The position numbers were made by a program, and so were the translations under genes. The notes under the pieces were generated by a model. It was not told the origin of the DNA, did not search any database, and saw only the letters and a program-made list of their open reading frames with translations. Positions 1-8,546 of a DNA stretch of 64,000 bases are shown in pieces. Origin of the DNA: Burkholderiales bacterium (GTDB lineage: Bacteria > Pseudomonadota > Gammaproteobacteria > Burkholderiales > SG8-41); NCBI GenBank assembly GCA_020854035.1, contig JADZGE010000002.1, positions 124,001 through 188,000 of the forward strand. Direction: 5' to 3'. The stretch's first letter is position 1. Every line of letters begins with the position of its first letter.

Positions 1-151
1 TCGCGGAGGTGTCGAGCCCCTCCTTCACGATCGGCGAGAACGAGCTCTTGAGCAGCGTCAGCTCCATCTCGTTCGCGATGCCCTCGAGCTTGTTGCGGAT
101 CACCTCCGCCGTGATCGCGTCCACGAGCTCGCCACGCGCGGCGCGGTTCAT
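1..151 (-). CDS. Hydantoinase B / oxoprolinase subunit (HyuB-like), N-terminal fragment
   Basis: Only the first 50 codons lie in the window; the gene runs off the left edge. The start is ATG at 151-149, overlapping the TGA of the upstream hyuA-like gene by four bases (ATGA), which implies translational coupling. The visible residues include an ITAEVIRNKLEGIANEMELT-type stretch, typical of the N-terminus of the hydantoinase B/5-oxoprolinase/acetone carboxylase beta family. In these enzymes HyuA and HyuB subunits together hydrolyse cyclic amides with ATP. The exact substrate (hydantoin, 5-oxoproline or another lactam) cannot be told from this fragment. Confidence 0.85.
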   Translation of the reverse strand, partial: MNRAARGELVDAITAEVIRNKLEGIANEMELTLLKSSFSPIVKEGLDTSA

Positions 152-2259
152 TCCGGGGCTCCCCCGCAAGCGCCCTCGAACGAGAGCACCAGCGTGCCGC
201 TCGCGGCGACTTCCGTGCGCCAGCCCGCCTCGACGACGGTCGTGCTGTCCGGCTGCTCCACGATCGCGGGCCCCGCGAAGGCGGCGCCCGGGGCGAGTCG
301 ACCGCGCTCGTACACGGTGGCCCGCACGAAGCCACCGGAGTGCGCGGTCAGGACGGCGCGCTCGCCTTTCACGGGATCGCCGGGCGCGGGCACGTAACGG
401 TCTCGCTCGCCCGCGGCCCCGGGATCCGCGGCGCACTGGTGCACCGAGCGGAGATTGACGAACTTCACGGCCCCTTCGACGCTGTGGCCATATACGAGAT
501 TATGCGCGGCGTAGAAGTCGCGGCGCAATCGCGCGAGCACGTCCGCGGCGGCGAGCGTAACCGGCACCTGGAGATGGTAGGACTGTCCCACGTAGCACAC
601 GTCCGCCAGATGCTGCACGTCGACCGCGTCCGGCGCGATGCCCTCGATCCGCATGAGCGCACGGCACTGCGCGTCGAGCCCGGCGAACTCGCGGACGAGA
701 TCGGCGCGGGTCACGGAATCGAAGCCCGCATGGTACGCCGCCGCGGCCTCGTGCTCGACCGGCGCCGCGAGCAGGCCGGCCGCGGAAAGGACGCCCGGGT
801 GTAGCGGCACGATCACGCGCTCGATATCGAGCTCGCGGGCGAGCGCGCATGCGTGCACGGGACCACCGCCTCCCAGGGGCACGAGGCTGAACCTGCGCGG
901 GTCTACGCCCCGCTTCACCGAGACGAACCGGATGCCTTCCGCCATGTTGGCGTTCAGCACGCGGTGCACGCCGAGCGCCGCCCGTGCGAGCGGCATGCCG
1001 AGCGGGGCCGCGATCCGGCGCTCGAGCACGTCGCGCGCGAGCGCCGGGTGCAGCCTGAGCGATCCGGCCGCGAAATACTCGGGGTCGAGATAGCCCAGCA
1101 CGACCGAGGCGTCGGTCACGGTGGCCTCGTCCCCGCCCCGCCCGTAGCACGCCGGCCCCGGCTCCGAGCCCGCCGAGCGCGGCCCGACTCGCAGCGACCC
1201 GGCGGCGTCCACCCAGGCGATGCTCCCGCCGCCGGCGCCGATCGAGTTCACGTCCACCATCGGCACGCGCACCGCGTAACCGTCGAGATTGCCTTCGTCC
1301 GCGATGAGGGGCTTTCCCCGCTCCACCAGCGCGATATCCGCGCTCGTGCCGCCGATATCGATCGTGATGAGATCGTCGTAACCGGCGATCGCTCCCGCCA
1401 TGCGCCCGCCGATCACGCCGGCCGCCGGCCCCGACAGGAACAGCCGCACGGGCCGGCGCCGCGCGATGCGCGAGGAGGCGACGCCGCCGCGCGACTGCAT
1501 GATCTGCAGGGGCGAGCCGACCTTCTCGACACCCAGGCCGCCTTCCATGATCTCGAGGTAGCGGTCGATCACCGGCTTCACGTACGCGTCGAAGGCGGTA
1601 ATGCAGGTGCGCTCGTACTCGCGGAAGGCCGGATCGACCTCGGACGAGAGCGAGACCATCAGCCCGGGATGCATCTCGCGGATGATGTCGGCGGCGCGCC
1701 GCTCGTGGGCGGGATTGAGATAGGAAAAAAGGAAGGATACCGCGATGGCCTTCACGTTCTCGGCCGCGAGTGCCGCCACCTCGCGGCGCACGGCGTCCTC
1801 GTCGAGCGGCGTGAGAACCTCGCCGGAGGCGGAAAGGCGCTCCGGCACCTCGCGCCGCAGGCGTCCCGGCGCGAGGAACACCGGGGTCTCCGGCGCGAGA
1901 ATCGCGCGATAGACGGCGCGGCGGCTCTGGCGGCCGATTTCGAGGACGTCCCGGAAGCCCTCCGTCGTGATGAGGCCGATGCGGGCACCCTTGCGCTCGA
2001 GGACGGCGTTCGTCGCCACCGTCGTGCCGTGCACGAAGCGCGCGATCGCCTCGGGCGCCACGCCCCAGTGCCCGGCCATGTAGCGAACGGCGTGCAGCAC
2101 CCCGGCGCTCGGGTCGGCGCGCGTGGTGGGAATCTTGACGAGCAGGAGCCCGCCCTCGCCGCCACGGCAGACGACGTCGGTGAAAGTGCCGCCGACATCG
2201 ACGCCGACGCAGAAGGTCCGCCCCGCGCCGGGAACGCCCGCTTCGACCTTGCCGTTCAT
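148..2259 (-). CDS. Hydantoinase A / oxoprolinase subunit (HyuA-like)
   Basis: A 703-residue protein of the HyuA family (usual length about 680-720). The actin-like ATPase phosphate loop VGVDVGGTFTDVV lies near residues 18-30, a second glycine-rich motif (SIGAGGGSIAWVD) near the middle, and the C-terminal oxoprolinase-type domain follows. With HyuB, which it overlaps by four bases, it should form a cytoplasmic ATP-dependent cyclic amide hydrolase such as N-methylhydantoinase or 5-oxoprolinase. I chose the ATG at 2259 because homologues begin about 15-20 residues before the phosphate loop; a 32-codon in-frame extension to 2355 has no family-like sequence. Substrate is unknown. Confidence 0.9.
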   Translation of the reverse strand: MNGKVEAGVPGAGRTFCVGVDVGGTFTDVVCRGGEGGLLLVKIPTTRADPSAGVLHAVRYMAGHWGVAPEAIARFVHGTTVATNAVLERKGARIGLITTEGFRDVLEIGRQSRRAVYRAILAPETPVFLAPGRLRREVPERLSASGEVLTPLDEDAVRREVAALAAENVKAIAVSFLFSYLNPAHERRAADIIREMHPGLMVSLSSEVDPAFREYERTCITAFDAYVKPVIDRYLEIMEGGLGVEKVGSPLQIMQSRGGVASSRIARRRPVRLFLSGPAAGVIGGRMAGAIAGYDDLITIDIGGTSADIALVERGKPLIADEGNLDGYAVRVPMVDVNSIGAGGGSIAWVDAAGSLRVGPRSAGSEPGPACYGRGGDEATVTDASVVLGYLDPEYFAAGSLRLHPALARDVLERRIAAPLGMPLARAALGVHRVLNANMAEGIRFVSVKRGVDPRRFSLVPLGGGGPVHACALARELDIERVIVPLHPGVLSAAGLLAAPVEHEAAAAYHAGFDSVTRADLVREFAGLDAQCRALMRIEGIAPDAVDVQHLADVCYVGQSYHLQVPVTLAAADVLARLRRDFYAAHNLVYGHSVEGAVKFVNLRSVHQCAADPGAAGERDRYVPAPGDPVKGERAVLTAHSGGFVRATVYERGRLAPGAAFAGPAIVEQPDSTTVVEAGWRTEVAASGTLVLSFEGACGGAPE

Positions 2260-2431
2260 GAGTTCACGCGCGGGGATCCCGCCGGCGCGGGGCTCGGCAT
2301 CGGGATCCCGCGCGACTCGGGCGCTATTGCCCCGCCACGGGTGCGGATCCGGCACGTTTTCGCGCGCTGCACCGCCCGGTCACAAGGCATCGTCCTGCTT
2401 CCCCCGGTTCACGTGACGCGTGTAATGTTCC

Positions 2432-3997
2432 CTACGCGTTCCACGCCGACACCACGAACCGCACGTTGCCCCGGATCCCCGGCGCGCCGCTGTTGGCGAA
2501 CGGCACCTTCAGCTCGATCCGTCCTTCCTCGAGGCTCTTGTAATCGAGCGACTGCGTCGCACGGCCCACGTTGCGGCTGCTCCAGTCGAAGTTGACCGCC
2601 CACTTGCCTCCTGGCTTGCGGGGCGGGGTCATCTCGATGACCAGCGTGTCGCGGAAAAGATAGCCACCTTCGTAATGCGTGTCCGGCCAGAAACGGCGCT
2701 CGACTTCGTAGTCCGGCACGCGCACCCCAAGCGTCATGGCATAGGCGAGCGAGGCCCGCTTCGGATTCACGCGCGCCCGGTTGGCGAGGAACACGGTCGA
2801 GAGGTAGATGCCGCGCGCGTCCGGCTTCGCCGGGTCCGTGAGCTCGCGGTGGCTGCGGCAGGCGACCGAATCCTCCTCGGCCATGCGACGACTGAGATAC
2901 CAGCGCAGGCCGCGGGGCGAGGCGAGGATTTCGAACTGGTAGAGCGCGTTCACCGCCTTCCCCTGTATGTCCGGCGGAAGCTCGACCGCCTCGACGTCCA
3001 CCCAGATATCGGCGCGCAGATCGCCGAAGAGGAAGCGCGTGAGGTTCTGGTAGGCCTCCTCGCTGTTGACGATGCCGAAATGGCCCGAATGCGACCGGTA
3101 CGCGTAGCCCGTGGCGCACGGCACGGATACCCGCCCCGCGCCGTCGACGCCCCACACCGAGGCGCTGTCGATACGGACGAGACCGTCGCTGCCGTGGCCC
3201 GCGAAGGCGCGTGAAAGCCCCATCCCGGCCTGGTAGTCCGCGCGATTCGTGCCCACCATGCAGAAGAAGCGATCCGAGGGGAACACCGCCTCCGGCAGCC
3301 AGTCCACGCGCCCGCTCTGCCTGTGGAGCGCCTCGAGTTTCAGGTAGCGCGCCATGCGATCGCGGTTGAAGTTGTTCATGTCCGCCGCGCCCAGCCACTC
3401 GGGCACGTTCACGCCGGCGAGATCGATGCCGTTGTGCGGGGTCGCGTAGGTGAACACCTTGTCCACCGCTTGCCGCGCCTGCGCGTCGCCCAGCTCCGGG
3501 TTTTGCAGGAACGCGCGGCACACGAGGCCCCCCATCGAGTGCGCGACGAGGTAGCAGCGAAAATCACCGGGCGTCACGCCGCTCCCGGGGTGGGAGCAGA
3601 CGAGATCGCGCACGCGCAGGATCAGCCGGGAGAGACCGCGCGCGAACTCCTCGATCTGCGGCGTCTCGCCGCTGCCGAGCAGCGCCGAAGCCTGCTCGTA
3701 GTAGCGGTAGATCACGATCGAGCGGGGCGGAATCGTTCCCGTCCAGTCCTCGTCCACGATATCGAGCCCGTTCTCGTACACGTCGCGGTAGTCGAAATCC
3801 GAAGTGAGCCGCAGCACGGGTGACTCGAAGACGAACTTGCGCGCGGGGCGGTCCTTCTCCGGCGTGGCGCGGTAGACGGTCGAGCCCAGGTTGAAGCCGC
3901 AGAACGGGTCCGCCGTGGTCTCGTCCTGCTCCTTCTGCGTCATGGCGTAGCCGCGGACGTAGATGATCGGGTGATAGGGCGCGTGCGGGTTCGCCAT
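2432..3997 (-). CDS. Alpha/beta-hydrolase fold (lipase/PGAP1-like) protein
   Basis: A 521-residue protein starting at the ATG at 3997 (residues MANPHAPYHP); the open frame continues 50 codons further upstream but that part looks non-coding. The N-terminal half is an alpha/beta-hydrolase: an early YHPIIYVRGYAM strand-turn, then the nucleophile elbow VAHSMGGL with Ser154, then a YATPHNGID motif as in lipases. The C-terminal part (from about residue 330) is a beta-rich region I do not recognise. There is no clear signal peptide, so a cytoplasmic esterase or lipase is likely. Divergently transcribed from the kinase gene at 4209 across about 210 bases. Substrate unknown. Confidence 0.75.
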   Translation of the reverse strand: MANPHAPYHPIIYVRGYAMTQKEQDETTADPFCGFNLGSTVYRATPEKDRPARKFVFESPVLRLTSDFDYRDVYENGLDIVDEDWTGTIPPRSIVIYRYYEQASALLGSGETPQIEEFARGLSRLILRVRDLVCSHPGSGVTPGDFRCYLVAHSMGGLVCRAFLQNPELGDAQARQAVDKVFTYATPHNGIDLAGVNVPEWLGAADMNNFNRDRMARYLKLEALHRQSGRVDWLPEAVFPSDRFFCMVGTNRADYQAGMGLSRAFAGHGSDGLVRIDSASVWGVDGAGRVSVPCATGYAYRSHSGHFGIVNSEEAYQNLTRFLFGDLRADIWVDVEAVELPPDIQGKAVNALYQFEILASPRGLRWYLSRRMAEEDSVACRSHRELTDPAKPDARGIYLSTVFLANRARVNPKRASLAYAMTLGVRVPDYEVERRFWPDTHYEGGYLFRDTLVIEMTPPRKPGGKWAVNFDWSSRNVGRATQSLDYKSLEEGRIELKVPFANSGAPGIRGNVRFVVSAWNA

Positions 3998-4208
3998 GCA
4001 TGACTCCGGTTCCGTGGCGCGGTTCGCCCCATGTGATCGCATAATCGCGCCCGCGTCAATGCCGGCCGCCAGGGCGGGCACGGCGAATCGCTCGTGGCCG
4101 GATGCCGTGCGGGGCGCGCGGGCGCCGCAAGCGCGGACAGGCCTCAAGCGCGTCTCGACCCTGCCGTTATCGGTCGATCAGGGCATACCGCGCCCCAGGG
4201 GTTCGAGC

Positions 4209-6005
4209 ATGGCAGTGCCGGGCACCTCCCGGATCGGACGCTTCGAGATCGTGCGCCTGCTCGGCCAGGGCCTGCAGGGCAAGGTCTACCTCGCGCTCGA
4301 CCCGAAGCTGCGCCGCAAGGTCGCGCTGAAGCTCGTTCTCGATACGGTCTCGCCGCAGGATGCGGGCGATGCCGTCCCGAGCGAGGCGCTCCATCTCGCG
4401 GAACTGCGCCACCCCAACATCGTCTCGGTGTACGAGTTCGGCGAGCACGGGCGCATTCCCTACCTCGTGTGCGAGTTCGTCGAGGGCGCGACGCTGCGGG
4501 AGCGCCTGGCGTCGGACGGCGCGTTGCCGCTGCACCGGAGCCTGCCGCTTCTGAAGGGTGTGCTGGAAGGCATGGCGCACGCGCATTCAAAGGGCATCCT
4601 GCACCTCGATCTCAGCCCGAGCAACCTCATGGTGGACACCGACGGGGTTCCCCGGGTGATGGACTTCGGCCTTTCGCGGAAGAACCGGCTGCGCCTCGCG
4701 CCGGGCGCCGAGCTTGCCGGCGCGCTCGCCTACATGAGCCCGGAGCATCTGCGCGGGCGCACGCTCGATGCGCGCACCGACGTCTACGCGCTCGGGCTGA
4801 TCGGCTACGAACTCCTCGCGCACCGGCGCGCCAAGGCCGGCAACGAGCGCTCCGCGCTCATTCGCGCGACGGTGATGTGCGACTACGACTTCTCGCCGAT
4901 CGTCGAGGCCGATCCGGCCGGCCAGCTCGCCGCGTGGGTGCGCACCGCGACGCAACGCGAACCCGACCAGCGCTTCGCCAACGCGGGCGCGATGCTGGAA
5001 GCGCTGAACGCCTGCCAGGCAGCCCGCGCGACCACGCAGGGCGGCGGCGGCAAGGGCGAGCACGCGGCCATCGAATACCTGCTCTTCCGCATCCGCCGCA
5101 AGAGCGAGCTGCCGGCGCTCTCCCGCGCGCTCGTCGAAATCAACCGCATGACCGCCCCGGAAGCGCAGACGCCGGTCGCGAAACTCGCGAACGCGATACT
5201 GCTCGACTACGCGCTCACCAACAAGGTGCTGAAGCTCGCGAGCTCGTCCTTCTACGGCGGGGCGGGGCGCAACGTGAAGAACGTGTCCGACGCGATCCGC
5301 GTACTCGGCATGGGCGCCGTGCGGCAGGCGTGCACCGCGCTCCTCGCGCTGCGGCAGTTCGGCGACGCGGGCAGCAACGGCGAGCTGGTCGACTCGCTGA
5401 GCGGCTCGTTCATCGCGGGGCTGCTCGCCCGGCACCTCGCGCCCCTCGCCTCGGTCAAGGACCGCGAGCAGGCGTTCATCTGCGGGCTCTTCCAGGGCAT
5501 CGGCCGCAGCCTCGCGATCTATCATTTCCCGCGCGAGCACGAGGAGGCCAAGGCGCTCGTGGCCTCGGGCACGTCCTGGCCCGAAGCCCAGGTGGAGCTC
5601 TTCGGCGTCACCTACCAGGAGCTGGGACGCTCGGTGGCGCGCACCTGGGGATTCCCCGAAACCATCCTCGTGAGCATGGCGCCGTGGAACTCGGCGACGG
5701 CCTCGCGCCCGGAGTCCGAGGCCGACGGGCTCTTCCACGTCGCCACCTTCGCCAATCGCCTCTGCGGCGTCTTCGTCGACCCGCGCCGGGAGGCCTGGGA
5801 AGGGCGTCTTGCCAGGCTGAGCGAAACCTACGCGGATTCGCTCGGGCTCGCCCCCGGCGCCATCGCCGAGACGATGGACGGCGCGATCGGCAAGTTCCGC
5901 GAACTGGCCCCCATCATCGGCCTGCCGCTGCGCGAGGGCGGATACGTCGGGAGCATCGCGGCGTGGCTGGAGGAGCGGAAGGAGGCGGCCGAAACCGCGG
6001 CCTGA
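4209..6005 (+). CDS. Serine/threonine protein kinase fused to an HDOD domain
   Basis: A 598-residue fusion. Residues about 12-270 are a Hanks-type kinase: glycine loop LLGQGLQGKVY, ATP-binding Lys41 in VALKL, catalytic loop HLDLSPSN with Asp134 and Asn139, DFG at 152-154 and an YMSPEH activation-segment end. The loop lysine of the usual HRDLKPxN is Ser here. Residues about 290-490 are an HDOD domain (start IEYLLFRIRRKSELPALS), a metal-dependent-phosphohydrolase relative found in bacterial signalling proteins. No membrane segment is seen. I chose the ATG at 4209, twelve residues before the glycine loop, over upstream in-frame starts. It converges with the DUF3014 gene. Partner and stimulus are unknown. 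Confidence 0.85.
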   Translation: MAVPGTSRIGRFEIVRLLGQGLQGKVYLALDPKLRRKVALKLVLDTVSPQDAGDAVPSEALHLAELRHPNIVSVYEFGEHGRIPYLVCEFVEGATLRERLASDGALPLHRSLPLLKGVLEGMAHAHSKGILHLDLSPSNLMVDTDGVPRVMDFGLSRKNRLRLAPGAELAGALAYMSPEHLRGRTLDARTDVYALGLIGYELLAHRRAKAGNERSALIRATVMCDYDFSPIVEADPAGQLAAWVRTATQREPDQRFANAGAMLEALNACQAARATTQGGGGKGEHAAIEYLLFRIRRKSELPALSRALVEINRMTAPEAQTPVAKLANAILLDYALTNKVLKLASSSFYGGAGRNVKNVSDAIRVLGMGAVRQACTALLALRQFGDAGSNGELVDSLSGSFIAGLLARHLAPLASVKDREQAFICGLFQGIGRSLAIYHFPREHEEAKALVASGTSWPEAQVELFGVTYQELGRSVARTWGFPETILVSMAPWNSATASRPESEADGLFHVATFANRLCGVFVDPRREAWEGRLARLSETYADSLGLAPGAIAETMDGAIGKFRELAPIIGLPLREGGYVGSIAAWLEERKEAAETAA

Positions 6006-6017
6006 CCGCGGCCCGGT

Positions 6018-6809
6018 TTACCGGGCCGGCGCCCCCGCGGTCAACGCGTCGCGGATCTCCCGCAATTTCCATTTCACGCGGGCCGAATTCTCCGGGCCGA
6101 TTCGCACCAGTATCTTTCTTCCGGCGGGCAACCGCTCCAGTTCCGGGTCGGCAAACCGGTAGAACACCTTCGGCCGGACCAGCCGCACGGGCCCGGGGAG
6201 CTCCGGCGCCGCGAGCAGCCCGTCGATGATCTCCACCAGCCGGTCGTTGAAGTAACCCTGCGGATACCCGAGCTCCACGTAGGCCCGCTGGAAGAGCGGA
6301 TAGAAGCGCGCGTAGAGCGCGACGAGCTCTTTCGCATCGACGGCTTCCGCGATCCTCACGTAGCGCTCGTAGCGCGCGTAGTTGGCCGCTGAAAGAACCG
6401 CGCTCTCGTCGGTGCCGGCCGCGATGAACTGCCCGCCGGGGGACCTGACCGGCAACTGGTGCAGCGCGAGCTTCTCGCGCGGCAGGTTGTCTATCGTCGC
6501 GACGACGCGACGCACGAACCCGTCGATGTGGATCAGAACGGCAAGCGGGCGAGCGCCGAGGAGCTTCACCAGCGCGTCACCGATCTCCGGGTCGCTCGCG
6601 TCGAGGGCCGGGAGCGTCCCGGGCTCCGGCCTGACCGGGTAGCGGATCCGGGGCTCTTCCGCTGCCGCCTTCGACGGGGCTGCCACCGGAAGCTGCGCGG
6701 GCGGCTGCGGCGCCGGGCGCAATCGCTCCAGCCCGAAATACACGGCAGCCGCGACAGCAAGGCTCGCGAGCCCCACCAGCCCCCAGCCCATCGCCCTGGT
6801 CATGGCCAT
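6018..6809 (-). CDS. DUF3014 family membrane-anchored protein
   Basis: A 263-residue protein with one N-terminal membrane segment (about residues 8-26, GLVGLASLAVAAAVYFGL), a proline/alanine-rich linker, and a C-terminal domain matching the DUF3014 family: SDPEIGDALVKLLG, a DNLPREKL motif, and the ending ILVRIGPENSARVKWKLREI. The domain is expected in the periplasm. Function is not known for the family. Met1, Met3 and Met7 are all possible starts. It faces the kinase-HDOD gene tail to tail with only 12 bases between stops, so a shared function cannot be inferred from an operon. Confidence 0.8.
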   Translation of the reverse strand: MAMTRAMGWGLVGLASLAVAAAVYFGLERLRPAPQPPAQLPVAAPSKAAAEEPRIRYPVRPEPGTLPALDASDPEIGDALVKLLGARPLAVLIHIDGFVRRVVATIDNLPREKLALHQLPVRSPGGQFIAAGTDESAVLSAANYARYERYVRIAEAVDAKELVALYARFYPLFQRAYVELGYPQGYFNDRLVEIIDGLLAAPELPGPVRLVRPKVFYRFADPELERLPAGRKILVRIGPENSARVKWKLREIRDALTAGAPAR

Positions 6810-6890
6810 GGGACCGTCTCCATGCGGATTGGTGCCCGCGCCGGGCCTTGCCGGTCGTGACGCGGGCCGCCGGCCCGGTGCCCGGACCTG

Positions 6891-7814
6891 CTATCTCACC
6901 TTGAACACGAGCTTCCCGCGCAGGTGCCGGCCCTCGCTCACCCGGTGGGCAGCGGCGGCCTCGGCGAGCGGAAAGATCGTGACTTCGGGCGCGCGCACCG
7001 CGCCCGCCTGCACGAGGGCGACGATGCGATCGAGGTGCTGGCGATCCCGCCCCACCTGCGGCCGCAGCGACTCGACATCCGCTCGCGGCGACTGCGGGGC
7101 CTTGGCGCCCGAGGCGATGAACGCGGCGCGCCCTCCGGGCCTCAACACCGAGAACGATCGCATCGCGACCTCGCCGCCCACCGTGTCGAACACCGCGTCG
7201 CAGCCTGAAACCACCTTCGTGAAGTCCTCGGCGTTGTAGTCGATGACGTGGTCGGCGCCGAGACCGCGCACGTAGTCGTGATTCGCCTTGCTCGCGGTCG
7301 TCGTCACGCGCGCCCCGATATGCTTCGCGAGCTGGATCGCGATGCTCGCCACCCCACCCGCGCCGCCCTGCACGAGGATCGTCTCGCCGCGCTTGAGCTT
7401 GAGCGTGTCCTCGACGGAAACGAGCGCGGTCAGTCCCGCCAGCGCGAGCGCGGCGCAGTCGGTGTGGGAGACCCCGGGGGGCTTCCTCGCGACGATGGCC
7501 GCCTTGATCGCGACCTTTTCCGCGTAGGCCTGCTCCTGCCCCACGTCACACACGCCGAACACCGCGTCGCCCGCGTTGAACCCGGTCACGCCCGCGCCGA
7601 GCGCGCTCACCACTCCCGAAAAATCGCGGCCGGGGACATAGGGAAACTTCTCGATCGGCGCGTACGAGCCGGCCCGTACCCGCCAGTCCGCACCGTTCAC
7701 GCTCGCCGCGTGCACGTCCACGATTACCTGTCCCGGCCCGGCGACCGGGTCCGGCACATCGCCGTACTCCATCACTTCCGGACCGCCGTGCTTCATGAAG
7801 AACGCTGCTTTCAT
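6891..7814 (-). CDS. NADPH:quinone reductase-like MDR oxidoreductase
   Basis: A 307-residue zinc-free medium-chain dehydrogenase/reductase. It shows the N-terminal GroES-like fold (KHGGPEVMEYGDVPDP, then VNGADWRVRAGSY), a nucleotide-binding Rossmann motif VQGGAGGVASIAIQLAKH near the middle, and the usual C-terminal end RGKLVFKVR. No structural-zinc cysteine cluster is present. The start is well supported by a strong ribosome-binding site (GGAGGAAAG directly before ATG). The predicted reaction is NADPH-dependent reduction of quinones or enones in the cytoplasm; the physiological substrate is unknown. It stands alone. Confidence 0.85.
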   Translation of the reverse strand: MKAAFFMKHGGPEVMEYGDVPDPVAGPGQVIVDVHAASVNGADWRVRAGSYAPIEKFPYVPGRDFSGVVSALGAGVTGFNAGDAVFGVCDVGQEQAYAEKVAIKAAIVARKPPGVSHTDCAALALAGLTALVSVEDTLKLKRGETILVQGGAGGVASIAIQLAKHIGARVTTTASKANHDYVRGLGADHVIDYNAEDFTKVVSGCDAVFDTVGGEVAMRSFSVLRPGGRAAFIASGAKAPQSPRADVESLRPQVGRDRQHLDRIVALVQAGAVRAPEVTIFPLAEAAAAHRVSEGRHLRGKLVFKVR

Positions 7815-7937
7815 CTTTCCTCCGAAATGAGGGAACGCGCCGCCCGCGCGGGCCGCCCCGATCTTACAATCGATCCCGTGGGGGAGCCAGTATCGCGGGG
7901 AAGGACGATCGGAAGAACCCGGCCGGGAACGGCACGA

Positions 7938-8249
7938 TCATGTTGAAACTGGCCGGAAACGCGACGCAACGCGCCGGGCGCCGCGGACCACGACGGGCAG
8001 GATGGCCAGCGGCACGAGGGCCGCGCTCGCCGGAAGCGGGATCGACCGCGCGCCGAACAGCCGGAAGAGGAGGTTCGGGCTGTAGGTTCCCGCGGCGTCA
8101 TTCACGTAGCCGTCGACGTGGGCGCTGAACGCCGTCACGGCCCCGTCGAACTCGATGGTGACGCGGCTCACCGGGATGACGGCGGCGCCCACCGGCGTGC
8201 AGTGCGACGCGCGCAGCGCGGCCGCCGCGATGATGTTCCGGTATCTCAT
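7938..8249 (-). pseudogene. PEP-CTERM-like secreted protein, internally deleted relic
   Basis: A 103-codon frame with two ends that look like a VPLPA/PEP-CTERM exported protein but almost nothing between them. The N-terminal part has MRYRNIIAAAALRASHCTPV, a degraded signal peptide, followed by VTIEFDGAVTAFSAH, like the first strands of many PEP-CTERM proteins. The C-terminal part is SIPLPASAALVPLAILPVVV followed by RGARR, resembling the sorting motif, hydrophobic segment and basic tail. Such proteins are usually over 180 residues, so I read this as an internally deleted relic; a genuine tiny protein is possible. No exosortase gene is in the window. Confidence 0.4.
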
Positions 8250-8369
8250 GGACACATGGATTCCGTCAGCGATCGCCGCGCTTGTCAAGCCGGCGCGCAC
8301 CGGCCGGTGCGAGGCTCCCCGCGACCCCCGGTGCGTATGAGTTCACGCCTCTTGCCCGCGCGGGACCTG

Positions 8370-8526
8370 GCGCTCCTCGGCCGCTGGCGGCGACGCGGAA
8401 GCGCAGCGCGAACGCGGCCGCGTCTGCGAGAACGGCCTGCATCGCTCCGGACAATGGGGTTTTCGACGCCCGTGCCGCGAGATGCACGTGGTTACCCATC
8501 ATGCAATATCGCAAGCCTGACCCCAA
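8370..8526 (-). pseudogene. REP-associated tyrosine transposase (Y1/IS200-like) fragment
   Basis: About 45 codons resemble the HUH-motif region of RAYT transposases: LRYCMMGNHVHLAARASKTP followed by LSGAMQAVLADAAAFALRF. The His-hydrophobic-His pair (HVH) that binds metal is present. The N-terminal strands and the catalytic tyrosine helix are absent, so this is a dead remnant. It lies directly beside a REP-like palindrome (8501-8524) in a 730-base region without intact genes, which fits the known association of these transposases with REP elements. Confidence 0.55.
8501..8524. repeat. REP-like palindromic half-site
   Basis: The segment holds TGCAATATCGCA (nearly self-complementary, one mismatch pair) followed by AGCCTGACCCC. 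The reverse strand reads GGGGTCAGGCTTGCGATATT, the kind of sequence I associate with REP/RAYT arrays. It abuts the truncated transposase frame. Only one copy was seen in this window. Confidence 0.4.
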
Positions 8527-8546
8527 TGACGGAAGCTCAACGCCTC

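Noticed and set aside
853..2595. 580-codon plus-strand open frame across hyuA
   Set aside because: Antisense shadow: Arg/His/Ala-rich with no motif, while the minus-strand frame is a full HyuA.
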